From Entamoeba invadens IP1 (lineage: Eukaryota; Evosea; Mastigamoebida; Endamoebidae), in the NCBI RefSeq assembly GCF_000330505.1, contig NW_004440091.1, positions 30,082-41,676 on the forward strand: a stretch of 11,595 nt of DNA, in the 5' to 3' direction. Position 1 is the first letter of the stretch; each line of letters begins with the position of its first letter. The position numbers were made by a program, and so were the translations under genes. Below the pieces are notes generated by a model that did not search any database, was not told where the DNA came from, and saw nothing but the letters and a program-made list of their open reading frames with translations. This document shows positions 1 through 7,202 of this stretch, piece by piece.

Positions 1-1243
1 CATGGGTAGTGGTGCCACAATTAGTCCAAATACATTTATCATATGAAATAAATAAACACCTTCTGTTTGATTATCAAGTTTGTTTTAAAACGCGACATAA
101 TGTTAACTAATATAATTACACTAAAAGTCCGTTTAATTAAGTCAGAAAAACAATTGATAATTATTATTTTATGTTTTAATTATAATTACACATAAACCCG
201 TGAAGCATATTTTAAAGGTGTTAAAGTTACTATAAAACCTTTTCCAGCAACAACAAGGTATCAAATTATACTGTAATATTTACAATGTGGTTGTTATGTT
301 ATTACCAAGAACAACATATTATCCATTTTTCATTTATTGAATAGAAAAACCAAAAAAAAAACTTTTGCCATTTTTATTTTTTATTTTTTTTAAATACCAA
401 CTAAAAAAAATAAAGCCCAAAAAAATCGAAAAGACAAATTAAAACAATTTTGTTTTATTCAAACATTAAATCAGAATTGCCATCAAAAAGTTTATTTTAA
501 ATTTTCTGAAACCATTATTCAATAAAAATCAACCCTTGTCTTTTTAATTTTGTTTTTAAGAGCCCTGACAGCAAGTTCAACAATTATGGTTACTACAAAT
601 AAATGTTTTTGATTGTATATTAAAACTCAAAATAATTTGCAGAGATTTCCATCAAAATATCATTTTGAGTATTCCATATGTTTGTTATATTTGTTATGCA
701 TATACAAATATTGAGTAAAAAAGTCGATATACTTTTTCACAAATTCAGTGTTTTCTACTTGGTCTACAGTGACTTGGTACATTTCTTTTTCTACAAATCA
801 CAACTTCACATTTTCTGTGGAATCACATTGAAATTTCTGGTTTTTCATTTTTTATTGTTTCGATAAAACGTGAAAAGGATATTCACATTTTGTAGGAGTG
901 TTAAAGTTTTTCTTCAAATAAAAATGTGGTGTTAATATATCACATAGTTGTCAATGATAGCAAAGAACGTATAACTCGTCTCTTTTCTAAATATAAAATC
1001 AAAGAAAAGAAAAGAATTTAAAAATTGCACTAAGAAATATAACACAACCGTTTTGAGTTATTTGTGCGATAAAATGCTTTGATATGTTGTTTAATCATTC
1101 GGCCCATTTTGTTAACTCATCTTTACAAATAGTTTCCACAAATTATTGTATTATGTTATGTTTTGTATAAATCGGGAATATAGTGAGGAATCATTTTCAA
1201 CGTTTTGATTTTGGCTGGAAGCTATTTTGAATTTAAATGGTTT
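1..1243. other. AT-rich region, no intact gene
   Basis: This stretch is very AT-rich, with A and T homopolymer runs (for example around 350-395), and has no convincing intact ORF. On the minus strand from about 1140 down to 1025, one reading frame gives a protein-like run beginning VETICKDELTKWAE, then one stop, then LNNISKHFIAQI. This may be the decayed downstream part of the fragment at 1244-1519. Another protein-like minus-strand run lies near 690-780 (VTVDQVENTEFVKKYIDFF). Neither run was matched to a family. A short plus-strand ORF at 678-866 is rich in F, L and V and looks like a chance ORF in T-rich DNA. Confidence 0.45.
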
Positions 1244-1519
1244 TTAAATTTGTAGCTTTCTTTTAATAAGGACAATTCTAATGATGGTACTTCTTTGCAA
1301 ACTTCTTGTGTAAAAGTCCATACACATCGTCTCAAGACTGGGAAAACAGTTTAAAATATCCAAGACGTCATTTGTACGAAATAATTTATAAGAATTTATG
1401 TACATCATTTGCACAGACTGATTGCATATATAACTGACAAACTTATAGTTTAAAACATCGTTTAATGTTTCTATATATAGAATTACATTTATAAAAAAAA
1501 TAGATTTGAGTTGTGTCAT
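1244..1519 (-). pseudogene. N-terminal fragment of an Entamoeba-like LRR/hypothetical family protein
   Basis: This 91-residue ORF starts MTQLKSIFFINVILYIE and continues with YINSYKLFRTNDVLDIL and NCFPSLETM. The pattern of a hydrophobic opening (FFINVILYIETLNDV), a central YIN.YKL motif and an FPSLET strand resembles, from memory, the N-terminus of a family of Entamoeba leucine-rich or hypothetical proteins that are several hundred residues long. The ORF ends early at a TAA after KLQI, so it is probably a truncated or decayed copy. The minus-strand sequence beyond the stop still has protein-like runs (IKTLKMIPHYIPDLYK near 1165-1215, VETICKDELTKWAE near 1100-1140), as expected if the gene continued. 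The ATG at 1517-1519 is the natural start. A short expressed protein cannot be excluded. The family name is inferred from recalled resemblance only. Confidence 0.45.
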
Positions 1520-2498
1520 TTTTTATTTGTGTTTTTAATATTAAATTGGTTATTATTATAATGTTTCTAAATATTTAGTCATTTTTTCTGCACCTTTTTT
1601 CAAATATAACATTTTTAGTTTTTTATGCAATCAATTGAACATTATTTCAGCAATTTGATCAACATTGATTTTGTCAAATACATAATAAAAAGGTTATTAA
1701 TTTGTCATAAAAGGTTATTGATATCGTTTATAACAATTAATAAAGTAGATAATTAATATTATGTTATTTCTGATTTAATAGTATCACTAAGAAATAATTC
1801 ATTGCTAAAAAATGCGATTTATTACAATTTTTAATAGTTTTTATGTTATTATTGTTTAGAATGTGCTTAATTTATGGTTATTCTCAATTATCATGAAATA
1901 TAAAACAAGTTCTTATACTTACTTAATAAATTGAGATACCCAATTTATAAATATAATACGATGGTTTGTTTATGTGTTAGATAATGGTTAGTGCCTGAAA
2001 GTTTAGCCTTTTAAAATTTAATTATATAAATACATTATAACAAATTTTATTGTTTAGTTAATAATTATTATATAACAATAATTTTATTTTTTTGTAATTG
2101 CTATATAGAATATGATTCGATAACTGTACCATTCGAAATATATAATCTATATGTACTTATAATAAAACATTCATTTTTGAATGAATCATTGTGTTTTATT
2201 TTTATCATGAAATTACTCTATATCTATCATTTTATCATTTAATGTGTTTCAAAACAAATATGGAATTAATTCATAGATGAAATAGTCTTGCATCTATAGT
2301 TTTGTTATTATGAGTAATAACCATGAAATGATTTTTTGAAATAAATGAGTTTAAAAATATGTTCTATTAAATAGAAAGTATGATTAAAATAACATAATTT
2401 GTTTCATCTTAAAATTTCAAATACAAACAATGAAACTAATTCAGTTGTGTTAATGATTTAACAATCAAAATAAAGTGAAATTTCGAATAAATAATAAG
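1520..2498. other. AT-rich intergenic spacer
   Basis: This spacer of almost 1 kb is built mainly of A and T, and no ORF of useful length or recognisable gene was seen. It holds a short direct repeat, aaaaggttatt near 1688-1698 and again near 1709-1719, and the imperfect hairpin at 2161-2200. The last ~30 bases act as the 3' flank of the minus-strand tRNA-Gly gene. Confidence 0.6.
2161..2200. repeat. Imperfect inverted repeat (hairpin)
   Basis: The outer arms AATAAAACA (2161-2169) and TGTTTTATT (2192-2200) are perfect complements. The inner arms TTCATT (2170-2175) and AATGAA (2180-2185) also pair, closing a 4-base loop. Six unpaired bases (2186-2191) bulge on the right side. That gives 15 base pairs in AT-rich DNA. 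The function is unknown, and chance is possible at this base composition. Confidence 0.35.
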
Positions 2499-2569
2499 TG
2501 CATTTGCCGGGACTCGAACCCGGATCTCCACCTTGGAAGGGTGGAATTCTGCCCTTAGACCACAAATGC
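2499..2569 (-). tRNA. tRNA-Gly (anticodon TCC)
   Basis: The minus strand folds as a cloverleaf of 71 nt including the discriminator A. The acceptor arms GCATTTG and CAAATGC pair perfectly. The anticodon stem CCACC/GGTGG holds the loop CTTCCAA, with anticodon TCC at 2535-2537, which reads GGA. The T arm is CCGGG-TTCGAGT-CCCGG, and GGTTCGAGTCC matches the Pol III B box. The D arm is short with at least one weak pair, which is common in glycine tRNAs. The 3' flank lacks an immediate T4 run; the first oligo-T on the minus strand is about 30 bases downstream (2467-2470). The gene is 64 bp downstream of tRNA-Lys on the same strand and seems intact. Confidence 0.96.
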
Positions 2570-2621
2570 TCACTGAATGTAATTATATATGATAGTTATT
2601 ATTTCAATGTTTTCAATAATC

Positions 2622-2633
2622 AAAAAATAAAAA
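2622..2633 (-). terminator. Pol III terminator of tRNA-Lys
   Basis: On the minus strand, five T (2633-2629), one A and six T (2627-2622) follow the tRNA-Lys 3' end directly. Runs of four or more T are the usual RNA polymerase III stop signal. Confidence 0.8.
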
Positions 2634-2706
2634 CGCCCCCCGGGGGGCTCGAACCCCCGACCTTACGGTTAAAAGCCGCACGCTCTACCGACTGAGCTAG
2701 GAAGGC
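2634..2706 (-). tRNA. tRNA-Lys (anticodon TTT)
   Basis: This is a standard 73-nt cloverleaf including discriminator G. The acceptor arms GCCTTCC and GGGGGGC pair throughout with two G-U pairs. The D arm is GCTC-AGTCGGTA-GAGC, and its start TAGCTCAGTCGG fits the A box. The anticodon stem TGCGG/CCGTA holds the loop CTTTTAA, giving anticodon TTT at 2671-2673 (AAA codons). The T arm GGGGG-TTCGAGC-CCCCC includes the B box. No intron is present. A T5 run starts at the base after the 3' end, followed by a T6 run, so transcription should stop cleanly. All structural elements look functional. Confidence 0.97.
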
Positions 2707-2887
2707 ACTTATTAAAAAGATTCTTAATTTTATAACATTATAAATTAAAAGACAAGAAGTCGAGGTTAGAAGACAAAGTGTTGGTGTTCATTGAAAACAT
2801 CAGTGTGTTATTTGTTGTTACTTTTAATAATTTTATGATATTGAAACTACACAATTACTTTGAAATGATTATAGATTAAAATAAATT

Positions 2888-2891
2888 AAAA
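2888..2891 (-). terminator. Pol III terminator of tRNA-Ile
   Basis: Four consecutive T on the minus strand directly follow the discriminator base, a minimal Pol III termination signal. Confidence 0.65.
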
Positions 2892-2974
2892 TGGTCCCGG
2901 CGGGGATCGAACCCACGACCCTCGCATAACTCTATTCTATAAGTACGATGCACTACCGACTGTGCTACGGGGCC
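2892..2974 (-). tRNA. tRNA-Ile (anticodon TAT) with intron
   Basis: This cloverleaf is 83 nt including discriminator A. The acceptor arms GGCCCCG and CGGGACC pair except for a C-A mismatch at position 3:70. The D arm is GCAC-AGTCGGTA-GTGC. The anticodon stem TCGTA/TGCGA encloses 17 nt instead of 7. Reading the first six as CTTATA gives anticodon TAT (2939-2941), and an intron of 10 nt after position 37 restores a normal loop. The T arm GTGGG-TTCGATC-CCCGC carries the B box. A T4 run (2891-2888) follows the 3' end immediately. From memory, Entamoeba tRNA-Ile(TAT) is one of the few intron-bearing tRNAs in that genus. An alternative Tyr reading is not supported by the stem. Confidence 0.92.
2928..2937 (-). 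other. tRNA-Ile intron
   Basis: The ten nucleotides GAATAGAGTT interrupt the anticodon loop just 3' of position 37, the canonical site cut by the tRNA splicing endonuclease. Removing them leaves the 7-nt loop CTTATAA. The precise ends are inferred from the canonical position. Confidence 0.8.
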
Positions 2975-3412
2975 TTCTTAACATTCTAAAATAAAAAGCA
3001 TGTTTTAGTTAATTTTTTTATACGATTATCTTTATTTAAACAATATTTTAAAAACAATTGGAAACCCATTTGCTTTTATCAAATTTGTATCATTTAAAGT
3101 TTTGGGAAAGTAACAACAGTCAAATAATATTTTAAAATTAATTTATCATGAACAAATAAAAATGTGAATCATTTTGTTTGGAGCTACGACTATTCTAAAT
3201 AAGTTATTTTAATATAATTGAGTTTAACAACATTCATGAAAACTATAACCCACATAACCAGTAATTAAAATTGTAAGAGTTAGTTTATTTGATTTTATAT
3301 TTTTTTGTATTTTTAATAATTATAATTTTATCATTTAAATGTTCATATTTTAATATTTAATATAATTAAAGTATAGCATATTTAATAATATTTTATTACA
3401 ACTTAAAGTATA
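2975..3412. other. AT-rich spacer between divergent tRNA genes
   Basis: These 438 bp separate tRNA-Ile (minus) from tRNA-Leu (plus), so both upstream regions lie here. The stretch is A/T-rich with many TTTTATA and TATAATT-like strings. No gene or clear tandem repeat was seen. Confidence 0.55.
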
Positions 3413-3494
3413 GCAAGAGTGGCCGAGTGGTCCAAGGCGCTTGTTTCAGGTACGAGTCTTTTCGAAGGCGTGGGTTCGAACCCCACCTCTTGCA
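3413..3494 (+). tRNA. tRNA-Leu (anticodon CAG)
   Basis: This class II tRNA of 82 nt includes discriminator A. The acceptor arms GCAAGAG and CTCTTGC pair perfectly. The D region begins TGGCCGAGTGGT, a good A box. The anticodon stem CTTGT/ACGAG holds loop TTCAGGT with anticodon CAG at 3447-3449 (CUG codons). The long variable region (TCTTTTCGAAGGC) can form a small CTT/AAG hairpin, typical of leucine tRNAs. The T arm is GTGGG-TTCGAAC-CCCAC. No intron is present. It is on the opposite strand from the other three tRNA genes and about 200 bp upstream of the actin pseudogene. Confidence 0.96.
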
Positions 3495-3516
3495 TTTTAT
3501 ACACTTTTGTTTTTTT
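3495..3516 (+). terminator. Pol III terminator of tRNA-Leu
   Basis: T4 at 3495-3498 follows the 3' end directly, with a second T4 at 3505-3508 and a T7 at 3510-3516 as back-up stops. Confidence 0.75.
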
Positions 3517-3700
3517 ATTTTTTGAACAATTGATTTAAATATAGATTGTTTACTTGGAATATGAAAAGTAAAATAAATAAAAACTCCAAAGAGTGAGGCG
3601 AACTGAAAGAACTGCCTAACGATATTTTCAACCAAAAACTACAACCAAACAATATAAATACAACAAACTCAAAAAAGAAGACATTTAAATTTTAGAAAAA

Positions 3701-4786
3701 GAAGCCAAAGTACAAACAATTGTTGTAGATTATATTTCGGAATGTGCAAGGCCAATTTTGCTGATAATGACTCATAAAAAGCAATCTTTCCATCAATTGT
3801 TGGCAGACCAAAACAGTTTTCAGTCCTGGTTAAGATGGGCAACAAGGACACTTATGTTGGAGATGAAGCACAACCAAAGAGAGGAATCTTGACAATAAGT
3901 ACCTAATTGAGCATGATATTGTCAATGATCGGGACGATATGGAGAAGATCTGGCACCACACTTTTTACAATAAATCAGAATTGCACCAGAAGAGCATTCA
4001 ATCCTATTGACTAAAGCCTCAATGAACCCAAAAACAAACAGGGAAAAGAAGACACAATTTATGTTTGTAACTTTCAACGTCACAGCCATGTACATTGGAA
4101 ATTAGACTGTCCTTACATTGTATGCATCTTATATTATCTATGAAGAATTGGGACACAGTGAGAGACCATTTCACTCCCACACGCCATCCTATGAATTGAT
4201 CTTGCTGGTAGTGATCTTACCGACTACCTCATGAAGATCTTGATTGAAAGAGGTCACTCATTCACCACAACTACAAAAAGAGAAATTGTCAGAGATATTA
4301 AAAAAACTTTTCTACGTTGCTCTTGACTTCAACGTAAAATGCAGAATGTTGCTTCATCATCAGAACTCAAAAAATCACATTAACTTTCAAATGGTGGAGT
4401 CATCACCGTTGGGAACGAGAGATTTAGATGCCCACAAAACAATTTTCAGCCATCATTTCTTGGTATGGAAGCATCAGGTGTTTACGAGACAACTTACAAC
4501 TCAATTATGAAATGTGATGTGATATAAGAAAGGACTTGAACTGAACATTTTCTTGTCTTGTGGTACCTTTTTGAACTCGGGCATTTACAACGGAATTGAG
4601 AAGGTGATGGTTGACTTGCACCATTAATAATGAAAATCAAGGTCATTCCAAAACCAGAAAGAAAGTACTTTGTCTGTTATTGGAGGATCAATTCATGCTT
4701 CATTGTCCATTTTCCAGAACACGTGTATCACCAAGGAAGATTACAACGATTATGGCCCAGCCATTGTCCACAGAAAGTGCTTCTAA
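3701..4786 (+). pseudogene. Actin pseudogene, near full length, intronless
   Basis: Actin can be followed almost end to end across three frames. KVQTIVVD (3707-3730) matches the N-terminus. Then come MCKA and FADND (3742-3774), an in-frame [12 protein letters not shown] (3787-3813), DTYVGDEAQ and KRGILT. After a one-base deletion come [19 protein letters not shown] (from 3939), APEEH and MNPKTNREK (from 4022), then a TAG before TVLTLYAS. HAIL, stop, [16 protein letters not shown] and REIVRDIK follow, then [24 protein letters not shown] and [13 protein letters not shown]. The last 35 codons (4679-4783) are in one frame and end [14 protein letters not shown]. The original protein would have had about 375 residues. 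About 30 bases are missing around the second phosphate-binding loop (DSGDG), so no functional actin could be made. No start ATG is visible. The TAA stop overlaps TAATTT, resembling the Entamoeba polyadenylation motif as I recall it. No poly(A) tract or target duplication was seen, so retrocopy and decayed ordinary gene cannot be separated. Confidence 0.96.
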
Positions 4787-5527
4787 TTTATCCACACATT
4801 TTAATTTTTATTATATCAACTTCAGGGTGTTTGTTTTATAATATTGTTTTATACTTTATCGTTGTCTTTTTGATAAATTAAAACACAAATAACAATTTCA
4901 TTATAACCAAAAATATTGTTGAAAATTTTATAACATATATTAAAAACATGTTTAATAAAAAACAGTTTTTATTTTTGATGTTTTGTGATTAAACAGGAAA
5001 AAAATATTTAAAAAAATGAATGGAAAGTGTGTTTTAATACCTGTATTATAACGAAACGCACAAGTTTATGCATGTATCAATAAAGACAAATTAAAAATTG
5101 CTTTTGTTGATTGTGTATCAGTGACCAAATTTACATTCTTGTTTAAAAATAACAAAATGAGAAATTTTTGACAAGTACACAACACTCACAAAAATTATTA
5201 AGTTTATGAAAAACAAATAGCGTTGTTAACATTTTAAAATAATAGTATCAAATTTTAATGATCTTAAAAAGACTCAAATTGTTGACGTGACGACAAAGTG
5301 ACTGATTTTTTTTTTGGTTTGACAACGTTAAAAAAATCGACGTTATAGAAATTTATGATGTGATAGCAGAGTTGTTGTTTGTGTTATTATGAAAACATAA
5401 AAGAATTATTAAAAACAAAATTTAATTTAATCAATGATAAAAAACAGATAATTACTCATGATAAATACAGAAAAGTTGTCAAAAATGAAGTATCCATTTT
5501 ATTCACAGGTTTGTATAATTATTCAAC
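4787..5527. other. AT-rich intergenic spacer
   Basis: About 740 bp of low-GC DNA separate the actin and beta-helix pseudogenes. Short ORFs here are chance or tails of the actin remnant. Around 5280-5345 several GAC/GTT-containing words and a T11 run occur, with no recognised element. The 5' part of the beta-helix gene may have decayed beyond recognition here, since the first recognisable codon is at 5528. Confidence 0.5.
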
Positions 5528-6964
5528 TTGATAAAAGAATTGGATGAAAAGGGCGAGTACTATATTGATTACGAAGAAAAGAATCTGTATATCTACTTGC
5601 CGGCTACTGTTTATAAAGTGTGGATATCACGAACAACTTCATTATTTATCAATGTACATACTTTTAATAATTTGACCATTCAAAATATCATATTTGAATA
5701 TACACGAAAAATATGATGAACTTTTATTTATCAAATAATATTCTCATTAAAAATGCACTTTTAGACACTCAGGGTTAATGGGTATTTCTTTTTCGGGTAA
5801 TTATTCGACAATAACTCATATAATTTTTATGACGCGGGAGCAGAAAGTGTAGTTATGAGATGTTATATGTTTTACATTGTATTGTTACAAGTATATTATT
5901 ATAGCATTACTTTATCATTATTTTATATTGCTGAACTATAACAATACAATACAAGATAATAGATTTAAACTATTCTTATTAAAAAACTAATATTACTATA
6001 AATTATAGTTTAAATAACAATAAGGAAATTTTACTTCATTATATCGAGGAGAGTGTTATCTAATTCATAACTATGCCAACACGACGTCACAACTATCATT
6101 TACTTTTGTCCCAGCTTTTTCTATTTGTACTGTTGGTAATTACATGAAGCACGATTTTGTAGAAAACAATCCCCATTTGGGGTATTCACATAATGGCGCG
6201 TATTTGGAAATTTCATACAATGAAACTAAAAATGTCTGTACTCGAGCTTCTGACTGTGGTGCATTGGATTTTGGAACGCACTAATAATATTATGGTAATG
6301 TCATCAAGAACAACTTCTTACACGACTCCACAGGATTTGGGCAGCCCGGCGGATTGTTTTATGTCATTGGAATTTACTCAGACGACAACTTATGAAAGCA
6401 AAGAGTCTACCAAAACGTTGTTTCTAATTTTGTCAATTGTTATATAACACAAGGTTCTGGAAGGTCTAACATTATTTATTACAACATATTTTATAATTGT
6501 GATACTGAATATAGGGGAGATTCTAGAGGATTATAAAGGTATCACACTACCCCAAACATGTTCTACAATTTACTGGACACGATGGTGAATAATGGAGTTG
6601 ATAGATATATGTCTCCGTGGAAAGACAAATTTCCTCAATGGGCACTGTTACCAAAAACGTCGGAAGAGTTAATGAAAGAAGAAATATTCATTGGCTGTTA
6701 ATGGAGAACAGTGAAATATACTGTAACGTTTTCTATAATAACAAAAAGAATAACGCTTTTGCGGATCAATGTAACATGGATATGAAAAGGTGGGAGATGA
6801 ACACTAATTCAAGTCAAGATCCAATGTTTTGTGATGTCGATAACAACGATTTTATGATGAAAAAAGGGGAAATTTACAAATACAATTGTTGGGAAAAAAT
6901 ACATTATGAAACTAAGGGATTAATAAACAAGACAATGCTTGTGGTGTCTTGGCGGATTTTTTAA
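5528..6964 (+). pseudogene. Right-handed parallel beta-helix protein pseudogene
   Basis: The remnant opens with the family's pre-helix signature, LIKELDEKGEYYIDYEEKN then LYIYLPA, comparable to the ELDEPGEWY.D...G.LY.YPP pattern of many bacterial beta-helix proteins. Helix rungs follow: FNNLTIQNIIFEYTR (ending 5710), NILIKNALLDT, GISFSGNYSTITH and DAGAESVVM (about 5730-5860). About 200 bp of poorly preserved AT-rich DNA come next. Then AYLEISYNETKNVC and ASDCGALDFG (6246-6275), YGNVIKNNFLHDSTGFG, GIYSDDN, and FVNCYITQGSG plus IIYYNIFYNC are seen. The C-terminal part has MSPWKDKFPQW, EIYCNVFYNN, SSQDPMFCDVDNNDF and WEKIHYETKGL, the usual family ending, with stop TAA at 6962-6964. All three frames are needed, and stops occur inside (after DFGTH, YSDDNL and DSRGL). 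Such proteins are usually secreted or carbohydrate-active, but no substrate can be named. A signal peptide, if there was one, is lost. Confidence 0.88.
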
Positions 6965-7202
6965 CTGTTATGTGTCTCCTGTGATCTAACTTTTTTAAAC
7001 TATTTATTTATTGGTTTTAAAAATTAAAATATAAACTAGAACAACAAGACTATTCTAAAATTATATTTAAAAATAATTCAAAATAATAGTATATTTATTT
7101 ATTTATTTTTTAAACTATATTATAAACAACTATATAATAAAATACTTTGTTATAACTTGATTCGATATTTGTTAAAAAAATTGAATTAAACTGGACGAAC
7201 AA
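6965..7202. other. AT-rich gap between convergent pseudogenes
   Basis: This short A/T-rich stretch, with tandem TTTA words near 7095-7108, separates the 3' end of the beta-helix remnant from the 3' end of the BEACH remnant. No gene, terminator structure or transposon end was recognised. Confidence 0.5.

Noticed and set aside
678..866. Plus-strand 62-codon ORF rich in F, L and V, resembling a membrane peptide
   Set aside because: Composition is what T-rich DNA gives by chance; no start context or family pattern supports it, and the minus strand reads more protein-like here.
1687..1719. Direct repeat of about 11 bases (aaaaggttatt)
   Set aside because: Two short copies in AT-rich sequence with no further units; not distinguishable from chance.
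2498..2695. Plus-strand 65-codon ORF with a glycine/proline-rich translation
   Set aside because: It runs antisense across the tRNA-Gly and tRNA-Lys genes; the odd composition is the tRNA sequence itself.
3396..3635. Minus-strand 79-codon ORF with RWGSNPRLRKD-like stretch
   Set aside because: It is the antisense of tRNA-Leu, a common false ORF over tRNA genes.
3669..3851. Minus-strand 60-codon ORF
   Set aside because: It is the antisense shadow of the actin pseudogene.
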